NCBI GenBank assembly: GCA_030248295.1 | Contig: JASANH010001721.1 | Location: 248,001-312,000, forward strand | Direction: 5' to 3' | DNA from: Mesodorylaimus sp. YZB2_4 | Lineage: Eukaryota > Nematoda > Enoplea > Dorylaimida > Dorylaimidae | Length of the DNA stretch: 64,000 nt | In this document: piece after piece, positions 47,604-58,344 of the stretch | Numbering within the stretch: position 1 is the first letter of the stretch | Layout: the number at the start of each line of letters is the position of its first letter | Made by a program: the position numbers and the translations under genes | Notes under the pieces: generated by a model | Seen by the model: the letters and a program-made list of their open reading frames with translations, nothing else | Told to the model about the DNA's origin: nothing | Databases searched by the model: none

Positions 47604-48608
47604 TCTCGACCACACACTGACCACAACACCTCGACTCGACTCGCAGACGTAGACCCGACCGCACTCCTCAACCAGGCTCTGACAATGGCATTTCTCAGCA
47701 ATCTTCCCAAGCAATTAGTGCAGAAAATGTAAAGTGGATGACCGAGTGCACTTATGTACTTAGTAGGAAACATGCACCGCCTTCAGTTTTTATGGAAGTT
47801 TATGATCCATGTATAAGATCAATTTTAAAATATGGCTCCGTGGCATGGGATCCTGTTTTGAAGGCTGACATTGGAGCGTGCTACTAGGTATGCACTTATG
47901 TAGACTAGTATTGAATGATTTTACCAGTTTTATTCTGATGCCTTAAGTGAAGCCGGTTGGTCCAAGCTTTGTGACAGAAGGAAACGCTTGAAACTGGCTC
48001 GGTTTTATAAATTTTTTAATGGTATTCACGACTTTGGAAATGCCCGCTTTGTTCACAAATCTGATTTTCGCGCTAGTGCTCGAACATCGAAGCTGGTTGT
48101 TCCCAAGCTCTTGACTGAGCCATATTAGCAAAGCTTTATGTATTCGTCGAGCGTTTTATCGAATGCAGTGCCCGCTGAGACTGTTTTTGGAGGTTTTTAA
48201 CGTTTTCATTCTAACATTTCCACAATGCGCTTTTAATCTACTGTATGTATGTTTTTCCTATGTCTCTCGCTCATTGAGTGCATGTATTTGCTTGGGCGGT
48301 GAGTAAAATATGAGTATGAGTACCTACCGCTAGAACCTATCGTCATGTACAGTACGCCAAAACGTAAGGTTCATATGTGCTACTAGCAATGGAAACCGAT
48401 CGCCATGCGACCTGAAGTACGGGGGAAAAAATGACAAAAAGTCTCTAAGCTGAAAGTGGCACTACTTTATTTGAGGGACAACTACAGCTTCATGAGAGCG
48501 ATACCTTCTTATTTCCTTCTCAATACGATCATCTAACCCTGCCTATTCCCTGCGCATGGTCCTTTTTTATAATGATCGTTCTTATATAGTGTCTTCCAGC
48601 GGACAGCG
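47604..48608. other. Spacer upstream of bestrophin
   Basis: This should contain the bestrophin promoter. I find no TATA/Inr pair in the near upstream region and no coding gene. Confidence 0.4.
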
Positions 48609-48845
48609 TTACAAAGTGTCGTCTAGATCCAGGGATATCACTACTGAGGACGATCCATCAGCTCCACGTTGCCCGTTGTCACCATTTCGGTTTACTATGG
48701 TCCTGCGGCCACTTTTTTCCGCCATTGTCACTGCTCCTGTCTCACTATCCGTACCTCGGCCACCTCTATCTTCTGCCGTCACGATCATGGTTGCCGTTAA
48801 ACATATCACCAAGAACAATAATATTGGCTCATAAGAGCGTAGCAT
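48609..48845 (-). CDS. Candidate signal-peptide or membrane-anchor exon
   Basis: A 78-codon frame starts at 48845 with a strong hydrophobic segment (YEPILLFLVICLTATMIVTA) that could be a signal peptide or type II anchor. A Gly/Asp/Arg/Ser-rich hydrophilic stretch follows. An acceptor-like TTTCAAG sits two bases before the ATG. The stop lies inside a possible donor (TT|GTAACG), so this could be the first exon of a longer gene. I recognise no family. Confidence 0.35.
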   Translation of the reverse strand: MLRSYEPILLFLVICLTATMIVTAEDRGGRGTDSETGAVTMAEKSGRRTIVNRNGDNGQRGADGSSSVVISLDLDDTL

Positions 48846-48908
48846 GTCTTGAAACTATTCCAAATCTCACTGATACCTCGCTTTTGAGTCCTCATTCTTC
48901 TCTAATCT

Positions 48909-49381
48909 CTAGTGATGCTCTGCTTTATTTTGAACCCCACCACCTGCTTCGAGGAAAAGTCCCGGAGTTGACATTCCAGAGCCTACGCCTTCAGTTGTGT
49001 TTTCACGGCGAAATATTTGCATAGCATGGAGATCGAAACGGATGTGATGATCTGGAATTTCAACAGTCTTGTTTTTCCAGGAGATGTATCTCAAGCTCAG
49101 GTCCTGATGGAACAAAGTTATTCGTCTCAACTCAAATGCAAAGTAAGATTAAAGGCACACACTTTGTTACCACGCCTTACACCACAATGTCGCTGATGCT
49201 ATCTTTTAAAACAGAGTCCCTGATGAATTTGCTCTAGTTGAGTGGGCCGTCTTTCCGTGTAATGGCGCCTGTAATAGCTTCAGGTACGACTATGTTTTTG
49301 AAGGCTATGCCTCCGGGATTCTCTATTGCTATTTTACCAGTGCTTACAAAGTCATGCACGTCTGCTGCACCTCATGCGTCT
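48909..49381 (-). pseudogene. Decayed gene fragment with in-frame stop
   Basis: Reading minus from about 49380, one frame gives protein-like sequence including VSTGKIAIENPGGIAFKNI and ITGAITRKDGPLN. It then meets a TAG (49234-49236) and continues in the same frame (KFIRDSVLKDSISDIVV) to a donor, GT|GTAAGG, near 49180. After an acceptor ending near 49131 another frame (TLFHQDLSLRYISWKNKTV) runs to a stop at 48909. A minus-strand AATAAA lies just before that stop. Continuous coding character across a stop suggests a pseudogene or a missed tiny intron. The family is not recognised. Confidence 0.4.
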
Positions 49382-49401
49382 GCGTCAGCGTCGTGCGTCT
49401 G

Positions 49402-49489
49402 CATTTCGTGTAAAATGTGTCCCTTCACCTTCGAGTCCGCGCTAAGCGTTTGGTGATGTGGTAAAACATGAACATGAACGTGAACATGC
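49402..49489 (+). repeat. SINE-like repeat tail, truncated copy
   Basis: It begins CATTTCGTGTAAAATGTG, passes through AAGCGTTTGGTGATGTGG, and ends in an AACATG/AACGTG run. It is nearly identical to the 3' part of the element at 54678-54859 but lacks the tRNA-like head. It abuts the decayed gene fragment. Confidence 0.75.
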
Positions 49490-50039
49490 TATGGTTTTAT
49501 ACTGTCAAATGCATAGTCCAATAATGATGGAAAATGATTGATGGGTATGCCAAACGATAGTTTCCATCATGCTCTGAATATATGACCGACTAGCATGGTT
49601 AACGATAAGCGGAGCCAGCATTCTTTGAGAAACACAGAGAGCAGCCGTCGTTTGTGTCAATAAGACAGACCTATTACACTCGAATTCTAGCCACCGTGCT
49701 ACAAGTCATAATGTAGGAATTCGTCCGCAAAGCGTCTCTGGTGCTCTCATACGTGCCTGATTGGGTCGGTAAAGAGAGGATTCAACTAATCTGTGACGTT
49801 TTGAGAACCGAATTTATTCTCACAAAACGTGGATATGGGAGTGGGGAACAAAACTGCAGAGGAGACTGCGTTATCATATTGTAGCCTGCCTTGCTATACT
49901 TCTGAATCTTGTTAAGACTTGAAAATTTTACCTAAGCATACCTTTTTTACCTACTGCATAGCGTTACCTATAACGTTAGGAAAACATACTCTAGGAAAAT
50001 ACGTGCCCCTGCCATCTGTTTCAGATACCCGCTGTCAAC
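49490..50039. other. Spacer upstream of WAP gene
   Basis: No gene or clear promoter pair is seen. It presumably contains the WAP gene promoter. Confidence 0.4.
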
Positions 50040-50615
50040 ATGCTACTTTTCCTTGCCAAGATTCTATCTGCCTTCACTATTTTTGGGGTAAGTGCACTAC
50101 TGTACATACTTGTCTATTGCAGCAGATAAATAATATTTACAGTTGTCCCCCTTCTTTTTCAGGCCCTTGCCTCAACGGAAGACGCAGCTGCACCTGCAAG
50201 TACAAGATGTCTTTTTAATTAGGTCTTCCTCAAGTCTTTCCCAACCAGGCTATGCTTTGTAGCCACCGTGGGATGCCCATTCTGGAACACGCCAGCTCAA
50301 AGTCCGTGTCATGCACTGACCACGTGCACGAAGGACAGTGAATGCCTCAACAAATGGAAATGTTGTGAGGACCGATGTGGAAAAGTGTGCAGAGAACAGA
50401 GTGAGTGACGCAGATTGGGAGGAGCCTGACTCACAGTTCAACCGGCGCATATTTTTTGTCTAGTTGAGATACCGGCACGATGTGAATCGAAAAGTACACC
50501 TGAACGAGCCCCGTGCCACGCTCTGACGTCATGCGCCAAGGACTCTGAATGCTTGACTGGTTGGGCTTGTTGCCCAGATAGATGCGGTAAAGTGTGCAAA
50601 CAAGCAAAAAAGTAA
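50040..50615 (+). CDS. Secreted protein with two WAP domains
   Basis: Exons are 50040-50087, 50163-50199, 50263-50400 and 50464-50615; phase holds, 124 residues. A hydrophobic signal peptide (MLLFLAKILSAFTIFGALA) is followed by a short Ala/Thr spacer and two four-disulfide-core modules. Each has eight Cys in the order C-C-C-x5-C-x5-CC-x3-C-x3-C, e.g. CTKDSECLNKWKCCEDRC in the first and CAKDSECLTGWACCPDRC in the second. The modules are similar enough to be a recent duplication, and the phase-1 intron between them supports exon shuffling. WAP proteins are usually secreted protease inhibitors or antimicrobial proteins; which applies here cannot be told. Confidence 0.85.
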
Positions 50616-51016
50616 CGTCGAGGTGGTTTGACCATTTGACAATTTTCAACTTTCGGAATTTCAGACCGTGATAAAACGAAGAATAATTAATGCAACAGCA
50701 AGCTTGTTAGATATTGCAGATTTATGCTGTCATGCGCGACGGGTCCTTTGCAACTATCATTTACTAAAGCACTTTTTCTGTCTCCATGGAGCTTGTACGT
50801 GCATGTCTGATAAGCAGTTTTTTACGCAGAACAGTTAATGGTGTCTGTGCTGTAAGTTTTCGCTCCAACAAAACTTTACAACGTATTTTACAATTCGTCA
50901 GCACATTGTGACAGTGTGCACGAAGCGGTGATAGCCAGCGGGCCGTTACTTGCCTGGGGAGTCATTTACCATTGTTTATACTTGACCTTCTCATCACTGG
51001 TAGTATTTCGGTCGAA
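50616..51016. other. Short spacer, WAP gene to unknown gene
   Basis: About 400 bases with no coding exon. No canonical poly(A) signal or TATA box is obvious. Confidence 0.4.
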
Positions 51017-51687
51017 ATGTCATCTTCAGGCGATATCCTCGCTCCTGTAAAGGAATCGAGTAAGACAGCGTCGAGTATAACCAGCGCACTGGCAAAACAG
51101 AAGCTAGTAAAACGACGCCGATCGACGAAAAAAACTAAGGGGAACCAATCGAAAAGTAGCGACAGCGTTGCGGGACGCAAGGGTAAATTAAGAAGTATTT
51201 AGGTCTTTGCTTGATTTAGTAAGCCTTATCGATTGTATTTACTTGTTTTAGACAGATCCGTGACCGCAAAAGCGATATCGATGGTCCAATCGCCCCCGGC
51301 GAAGGTAGTTTCCTCGCGGCCTTTGGATGAACGGCACGTACATTTCAGCAATGTGGCTCGCATGAAGCTAATACCAGCCGATCAATTCCCACCCCGGCCT
51401 TTGCACCCTGAGCGTGCCATCCCTAATCCCAATCGTCGCCTCTGGGTGGTAAGTTCTGCCAATATTTATCACCAGAAGCCTTCGTAATTCTTATACTCCT
51501 TCTGTAGCTGTACCGTCTGTTTAAAATCGGTGGGAGGTATCGAAACAAGCGAAATTCGCGAGATCAAGTCCCAGTGCAACCAAACACACCTTGGCCGTCC
51601 GAATGGGGTCCTCCGCCACCGCCCATTCAATACAAGCACTTGGTCATTTTCGACCCACCTAGCGAAGACGATTCGGAACGTGTCTGA
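51017..51687 (+). CDS. Unrecognised 180-residue basic protein
   Basis: Exons are 51017-51182, 51252-51448 and 51508-51687; donors and acceptors are canonical and phase holds. The N-terminal half is Ser/Lys-rich and probably disordered, with an NLS-like cluster (KRRRSTKKTKG, ~33-43). The middle holds ERHVHFSNVARM, which fits the loose PP1-docking pattern R-x-V-x-F. The C-terminal half has RRLWVLYRLFKIGGRYRNKR, then a Pro-rich segment and an acidic end (PPSEDDSERV). There is no signal peptide or membrane segment. I know no family with this layout. Three clean exons in one frame argue for a real gene. Confidence 0.7.
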
Positions 51688-51862
51688 TGAGCAACGTCTG
51701 TTCGTATTTTTGCGAGTCGAACTTGTAGCTTGTCTGCAGCGTGATCTTTAACGACTGCTTTACCCTTGTGATAAAGTACTACTGTACAGGGAAAACATTC
51801 GCAGTATTATTTATCATTATAAAACAAGGCTCTGCTTATCTCATTGCATTCATCACAACCAT

Positions 51863-53149
51863 CTATCGTACCTTGTAAATAATGGCATTCACAACTGCGT
51901 TCAAAACGATAAAATTGGCTGAAAATTCCAAGAATCGGCTCTCGAAACTAGGATCGATGAATTTCCACAATACCAAGGCATTGTAGGGAGACCAGCAAAT
52001 AAGGTAAGCAAGGACAATCCAAAATGCTGTTTTTATGGTCCTTCGTTGTGCTTTGCCTAAAGTCTTTAGAGCTGTACTGGCCATCATAGGTTGGCACATG
52101 AAAGCCTGAGAACAATTCAGCACGATAGGCACTGCTGCCAAGCGACCAGCCGCCGACGAGTCGCTTTCACATGTACTCTCAACAGCTGTTTCGATCATTG
52201 GTCCAGACCCGGCGGCTCCTTTCGATAGCCTTTCTTGTCGAGACCGCTTATGGAAACTGGTAGCTCTCTTTTGGAACATAAGAGCATTAATTGCTCTTTG
52301 CTGTAGACGCGTGTCTCGCATATTCATGGAGATTTTTTCTCGGAATCGAGCAACGATGAGTATGTAAGAGAAGAGAATAATTAGAAGAGGCACCCAAAAC
52401 ACCAAGAGCAAATGTGAGCTAGTATAAATCTTCTCCAAAAGTTTCTCAGTTTTAGTCGAATCCGCGGAAATCCAAATGGGCACACACTGATGCCAGTTTG
52501 GGAATTTAGGAAACGGCGTAAACTGATGCCATACCAAAACTTGGGGGATGCTACTAATAAAGGCCAAGATCCAAGCGACGGCCAGTGGTGTCCTGAACGA
52601 GGAAGAATGAAATAATGTGCGCCGTTGTCTACCTGCTGGTATTGGCCTATCCACATGTGAGGAGACATACACACGATCGATTGATATGCAAACTACGATA
52701 TTGGATGTGGCGTAGAAACAGAAAGTATCGCAGAACTTTACCAGTCGGCAGAGTAGATCCCCTCCCATCCAGCTGTAGGTGCACAGCCAGCATATTTGAC
52801 TGAACCCGTACAAGCAAATAACCAGCAGGTTGGCCACAGCCAAGTGAAATTCCAAGGCCGATGCTCTAATAATAGTCTTTCGAGCAATCTTAATTTGTTG
52901 CCGAATATTTTTCGAGCTGATACTTCCTCGATTAGAGTCAGAGTTAGGAGATGACTTGAGAGAAGTGCGCAGAGATCTAATGCACGAGTTAAGATTCAAT
53001 GGCACTCCGATCAATACCAGAATTGCCAAGAAAGCGATCTCCGCGTAATCGACGACCTCAGCAGTCGGTAACTGATTTCCACCGTCATCAAAATTTGTTC
53101 CGTTTATGTCATCGGATACATTTCCAAGCTCAATCTCTCTTCCCTCCAT
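51863..53149 (-). CDS. GnRH/AKH-type receptor 2
   Basis: Single uninterrupted frame of 428 codons encoding a rhodopsin-like peptide receptor. The N-terminus has two N-glycosylation sites (NVSD, NGTN). Family features: VDYAEI before TM1, LAVANLLVICLYGFSQICWL (TM2), the TM3 Cys in LLCRLVKF, SIDRVYV at the DRY position, FPNWHQCVPIW in loop 2, RRTIKTAFWIVLAYLICWSP (TM6), and NAIIYKVR at the end. TM7 has NAIIY in place of NPxxY. The frame ends three codons after that motif, directly after a donor-like AAG|GTACGA, so either the C-tail is absent or a last exon was missed. Closest in the window to receptors 1 and 3. Confidence 0.88.
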   Translation of the reverse strand: MEGREIELGNVSDDINGTNFDDGGNQLPTAEVVDYAEIAFLAILVLIGVPLNLNSCIRSLRTSLKSSPNSDSNRGSISSKNIRQQIKIARKTIIRASALEFHLAVANLLVICLYGFSQICWLCTYSWMGGDLLCRLVKFCDTFCFYATSNIVVCISIDRVYVSSHVDRPIPAGRQRRTLFHSSSFRTPLAVAWILAFISSIPQVLVWHQFTPFPKFPNWHQCVPIWISADSTKTEKLLEKIYTSSHLLLVFWVPLLIILFSYILIVARFREKISMNMRDTRLQQRAINALMFQKRATSFHKRSRQERLSKGAAGSGPMIETAVESTCESDSSAAGRLAAVPIVLNCSQAFMCQPMMASTALKTLGKAQRRTIKTAFWIVLAYLICWSPYNALVLWKFIDPSFESRFLEFSANFIVLNAVVNAIIYKVR

Positions 53150-55549
53150 GACGAGATCAAGGATGACTGGTTCGTAAAATGGAGTAGGAAGCGAACGCTG
53201 AAGTTACCAAATAGATGAAAAAGGTGCATTAGCGGCCCCAAAGGCGCAAAAGACCTAGAAATGACAATAACAGTTCGATAGAGGGCGCGAAGATTTGTGA
53301 GAAAAAGCAGCTGCCGTTTCGTGTCCCAGTCACTAGCACTGATACAGCCCGTGTGGCTAGCTACTGAAAGGGGTGGCTAGCTACTGGCTTGGAACCAGAG
53401 ACAAGGGTGAGGCCAGCTCACCAATTTCTATGCTAGGATGGTCTGACAATGACATGGGCATTTGAGTATGGAACCAAGTCTAGAACCATTCATAGTTCTG
53501 GTGACATGAATGAACGTCATCACAGTTTATCGACTTTACTCCAACTGACTGCAGGCTCAAAATCGACTTCCCTTAGGGGTATAATGAGCATTTCCAGAGC
53601 ACACTGCTTGACTGCCAGATCACCACGTTCGGACAACGGGCCGCTTCCACTTTGAGGAAGATGACAGCCGCATGCAATTGCTCGTTTATACCTTGGCTGC
53701 AGCTGGCACCGTTGGGGTACGCGAAAAATTTCTCAAAGATTTCCCAATGGTCAAGAAATAAAATAGATAGATGCGGCGATGCACTCGAAGAGATTCATCT
53801 TCATCAAAAACTCTGAACTAAATCATGATAGCAAAAAATCGAATGATTTCCGCCCCATGCCATCTAGGAAATGAGCTGCTCTTACATTGTCTGCCAACCT
53901 ACGAGTACTGCCTGTTCGAGCAGCCTCGACGAGGATACGCGAGGAGCATTCACGTCAGAGATGCCTTATCAAATAGCAGGCCTCCACTTTCAATGACGTT
54001 AATTTGGCCTCGCAAGGAATATTCTTGACGTGGAGTTTTTCAGTTTTGCTCTTTTCCGTGGAGGTTTGACAGCAAGATATTATTATCTTTTCTCGAACAA
54101 TCCTAGGTCTAATTAGCATCGGAACAGGCAGTCTCATTTGGTTTCTCTCACCCTCGGTTCTAATAATCGGAAGTTTCAAATGATTCTGACTATGCCGGTA
54201 CCGGTACTGATTCTTGTTTTATACATAAGATGAGGAGGGGAGGAAATTTCAAGCTACTCGAAGTAAAAGCGAATGATTTATGAATTAAAGACTCTCATGC
54301 GATTCTTGAGTTTTTATGATGCTTTTGCCGCCTTGATGTTGACGTTTTTCCGACATCCTAAGATCTATCGACTGCAGTTAAAAACAAATCTTGTCATGTC
54401 TTTTCATTTAAATGAATCCGCCAAGAGAAGACGTCTGTCAGCGATCGCTGCCGAGAATACATGTCTCTTTGCGTGTTTTTATGCCTTTGTCAGTTATGCC
54501 TTGGCGATTCGACCATTTGAACCACAGGGAATATACTAGTGCATTGTAAGATGTCTACGTGCAGCAGGAATAATACAAACTGATTATATTCAGAACGTGA
54601 ATAACAAGAGACGAGGAAAAATATCGGGCTCGATGTTCTAACATCAAGTTAGATTATTAGCATGGCATGTCCGGCCACCGGCCTCGTGGTCTGGTGGGTT
54701 AGGCGTCTGCCTCTCACGCCAGGTGCGCAGTTACGGGCGAGTGTTCGACTCGCGGGCCGGTAAATCATTTCGTGTAAAATGTGTCCCTTCACCCTCGAGT
54801 GCGCATAAGCGTTTGGTGATGTGGTAAAACATGAACATGAACATGCACATGAATGTCTCGTACTATGTAAGTGTGCAGGTTAAAGGAAGCTGAAAATGCC
54901 TCATCTCTTTTGTATGTCCTCATATGATAATGGCACATTTCATCTCGTTTTGGCTAAAACTGTGGTTTTTAGCGCCCCAACTTTTTTAAGATATAAAATC
55001 GACCATGACAGCATCCCGATATGCGCATTTAGATATTATACCATACGTGCACACGCTCACAACAGAGGACACTCGCACCAAATGTCAATGCAGGTTCGCG
55101 CCTGAAATGACGGAGACAGATTAGTTAGCTGTGTCAATAGGTGAGACCACGATGCACAGGGAGTACTTTGCTTGCACTCGTCGACGCCTCATGTGTAGGT
55201 GTGATCGCAAGAAAGACAGACAATGCGTCATGCGTTAAATTCCTGTGCACTCTGTCAAGGGTAAAGCCGATTTGTGACGATACACCAGCAGTTCCTTCAA
55301 GTGTGATTGATCATGAATCAAATGCTGCGTGTAAGCTTCGTAAGTCTATGCCACGCGTCTTCTTGCGATGTTGGCAAGAGCTTGCTGGGAACTCATAAGC
55401 TGCTAAGTCACTCATGACTCACCTCGGATCCATGCTGCTCGAAATCCGCCCCGCCAGAAAACCATATATGGGTCAGACTTATTTGAGGCCTCTTTATCAT
55501 TGCCTGTGCTATCTATCCGAACAGTCTGGCTTGGTCACTGCGCTACAGT
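53150..55549. other. Gene-poor spacer with SINE
   Basis: About 2.4 kb between receptor 2 and the LRR gene. Apart from the tRNA-derived repeat at 54678-54859 I see no gene. A Cys-containing plus frame at 55141-55398 has no recognisable pattern. Confidence 0.45.
54678..54859 (+). mobile_element. tRNA-derived SINE-like element
   Basis: 54678-54760 looks like a tRNA. CCGGCC at the start pairs with GGCCGG at the end. An A-box-like GTGGTCTGGTGGGTTAGG follows. The anticodon-loop region is CTCTCAC, as in tRNA-Glu(CTC). The T arm is a perfect 5-bp stem (GCGAG/CTCGC) around TGTTCGA, the B box. A non-tRNA body (CATTTCGTGTAAAATGTG onward) and an (AACATG)n-like tail follow. The body and tail recur at 49402-49489, so this is a dispersed repeat and not a lone tRNA gene. 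Confidence 0.8.
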
Positions 55550-57021
55550 ATGCGATTTCAAGCGCTATTGTGCTTTATCCTGTCTCTTTCGCAAGGATCG
55601 GCTGAATTATGCCCGTTCAGTGACAAATGCCGCTGCGTAAAAGATGCTTCGGTCCCAGACGGTTCAGCATTTACGACTGTCTTGTGCGAAAATGTCGTAT
55701 TGTCGCAGACTCCATTCGCAATTTTCCAAGGAGTCAAGTACAAGGTCAAGGAGTCGATGAAGATCACGGGAGATGTGACCACAATACTTGATAATCAGTT
55801 CTCTGCGTTTGGAGAGATCAGTCATTTGGAATTGACGCAGGCTACTGGAGATATCCGTAATCAGAACTGGCAGCAGTACGCCTTCGCCGAGGTCATTATC
55901 AAGTCTCTGCAGATAACTGGAGTGGGCAATCTACAAGCCGTGATGCAAGTCCAAGATAAGTATTCAGAGAAATTGGCCATACTGAAGAGTACTCAACTTC
56001 AAGTTAATGACGACGTACTAAAGAATTATCCCTCTTTGACTTTACTCACCTTGGACTCAACACAAATTACAGTCACTGACGATGCCTTCAAGAGCGTCAG
56101 CGATAAGCTTGAAGATCTGGCTTTAACCAGTTCGTCTCTGACAGAAATCCCAATCAAAGCCTTGAGCAGTTTAAAAAATCTAAAAAGGCTGAATTTGGGT
56201 AGCAACCAGATCAAAACGATTTTGCCCAACTCTTTCTCGCAGCTGACTAAGTTAGAAAAATTACTCTTGACGACGAATCCGATCGCAACCATCGACAAGG
56301 CGGCTTTTTTGGCACTAACCTTTTTAAATGAACTCGATTTGTCAAACACCGAATTGACGACGATCGATCTGTCAATCTTCGCAATCAAGAAGGAAGCGGA
56401 GAGAGAGTTCGCTTTGCTCCTCCATTCCAACACAAAGGCGAAGAGCGTCATCGTGTCCGGAGAGTCTAGCGACGTAAGTACACGTATACTAAGTGAATCC
56501 TATAGTACCCTGCCATCTATGGACAATACCCTTGGCCGTCCCCACACCACACATTATTTTAGTTTCCAGATCAAACTTTGATTCAAATCAAGAACTCGGC
56601 CCTAGAAACTCTCGATCCTAAAGTAGGGGACGTTCTCAACGCAAAACCCACTTTGCTTTTAAACATTGACGACAACCAGAATCTGCTGTGTGATGACAAA
56701 CTGAATTGGATGTCACGCCATCTTTCATGCACAATGAAGCTGGAGGCCACCCAGGCGAAATGCGCAAGCCCCGATAAGTATAAAGGAAAGCTATTGGAAG
56801 TATATTTGGACGATGTGGATCCAGATCCCAACTGCGATTATGTTGCTACCACGACTTTAGTTCTACCGACCACTACAGCAGGTACTTAAAAAAGTGTTTT
56901 TATCACATTTGTTCAGGATCCATTGTGTCTCATGCCTCTTTTAGGCTCATCTATGAGCGTCATCTCCTCACTTGCAATGGTTGTTACTACGATCATACTG
57001 TCTGCCACGTGGTTCGTTTAA
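55550..57021 (+). CDS. Leucine-rich-repeat surface protein, probably GPI-anchored
   Basis: Exons are 55550-56473, 56563-56881 and 56945-57021; phase holds, 439 residues. It has a signal peptide (MRFQALLCFILSLSQGSA), an LRRNT-like Cys cluster (CPFSDKCRC), then about ten degenerate LRRs. The clearest are LKRLNLGSNQIKTILPNSF and LEKLLLTTNPIATIDKAAF. The LRRCT pattern is present (NLLCDDKLNWMSRHL...C...C). A Thr-rich stretch precedes a C-terminal hydrophobic tail (SLAMVVTTIILSATWFV) that ends the protein without cytoplasmic residues, as in GPI-anchored proteins. The binding partner is unknown. Confidence 0.88.
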
Positions 57022-57112
57022 AGAAGACGAAAGTCACGTATTTTATGATATACAAGATAATTGCATGCCCTGTACGAGTATGAAAAGCTGATTAGTCCAG
57101 AGCGAGGAATAC

Positions 57113-57118
57113 AATAAA
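57113..57118 (+). terminator. Poly(A) signal of LRR gene
   Basis: AATAAA lies 92 bases after the LRR protein stop codon, in the expected orientation. Confidence 0.6.
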
Positions 57119-58344
57119 TATACTGTAGCAAGTGACAATGGTACGCTATAAAATAAGCTTTGTCCAATTTTGGCTTCCAAGCGACGAATTGTCGGTGTCA
57201 GCGACGCATTCTGTTGATCCAAGCTCAAAAAAACTTAGCTTTGTGAAAGCTACTGAAAGCTTCTTGAAAATTCTGATGCCTTACCCTTTTTTGCGTATTT
57301 GAAAAAGACAAATTTTGTTTCGCGTAGCACTCCTTAGCGAGAGTTTTGTTGAAATCGCAAATCGGGTTTAAAAACAGGATCCCAGGCTAGAGAAGCAAAA
57401 TCTGAAACAGTTCGAATGAAGGACTGGTAGTAGGCCTACTCCAGCACAGGGTATGCATGCCCAGTCTTTTCCTGAGAGCCTAGGCCGTTATGCCCTGCAT
57501 GCGCTATTCTATTTCTATTATCGTACATGTCCCGCCCGGCATGACGTCGGTTGAAAATAGAGAGTAAGAGCCCCCCCATTAGCATCCCATGATCAGCGCT
57601 CATTTTCCGTCCATTATTGGTGGCAATCGATTTAGGGCGAAAGGAGTAATTATCGTGCCTGCGTTATAATATGCCTGCCTCATGAACTCAAAGCCATAAA
57701 AAATTTACTCGACGCGGTATCAGTGCAAGCGAAAGAACTGGAACTTTCTCTCTCGTTCGGGTTTCTGTTTCTTGTTTTCAGTTCGCACGCGTCCTGCTGA
57801 TGAAGACCAAAGGATACGATCGAAACGTCCAGTTCTTTTGCACTGATGCCTCTTCGAGTAAAATGTCTTATGATATGAGTACCTTCAGGCCGGCCCCTTT
57901 CAGATTTTTTCTCTCTAACCGCGTGAACTATGTATTCCTGGTGAGCGGCGGATAATTACAGCAGCCTGCGATACAGACTTGATAAAAATTTGCACGGCTA
58001 AGGACCAGGATATATGCTCCACAGTGGATCTGTAAAATATGGGTAAAATCAGTCCACCGCCGTTGGGGTTCTAATTCGATGGGAGATGTCCTGAAGTGTT
58101 TTCCTACTCCTACAAGTGCGTGCATGATGTTGCGCAGGTGTACAATACCCACCTGCGCGACTAGAACTCGTCTCTGACTAATCCTCACCAGTCACAACCC
58201 GCTGCCTTACCCACACAAAAGTAAAGCCTCTTTATTTATTTTCAGTAAAACAGCATACTATGTATCCAATAAAAGTACTGTACGTCCGCATCATGTATAC
58301 TTACATACATTCTTCCCCCAAAGCCGACCGTAGTGCCACTGCTT
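57119..58344. other. Convergent spacer with fold-back repeat
   Basis: This lies between the LRR gene 3' end and the receptor 3 stop. Apart from the inverted repeat at 57704-57862, nothing gene-like is seen. Confidence 0.45.
57704..57862. repeat. Imperfect inverted repeat (fold-back)
   Basis: The left arm is 57704-57742 and the right arm 57828-57862. The reverse complement of the right arm matches the left at 32 of 35 positions plus a 4-base insertion. Both arms contain ATCAGTGCAA and AAGAACTGGA. The loop is 85 bases and pyrimidine-rich in its first half. It could be a MITE-like fold-back or a transcribed hairpin. Confidence 0.75.

Noticed and set aside
54678-54760. Functional tRNA-Glu gene
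   Set aside because: The A box is degenerate and the element continues into a repeated body and tail, so it is a SINE head.
57791-57830. Hammerhead ribozyme in the loop of the inverted repeat
   Set aside because: CTGATGA and CGAAAC are present in order, but stems II and III do not pair and no proper stem I exists.
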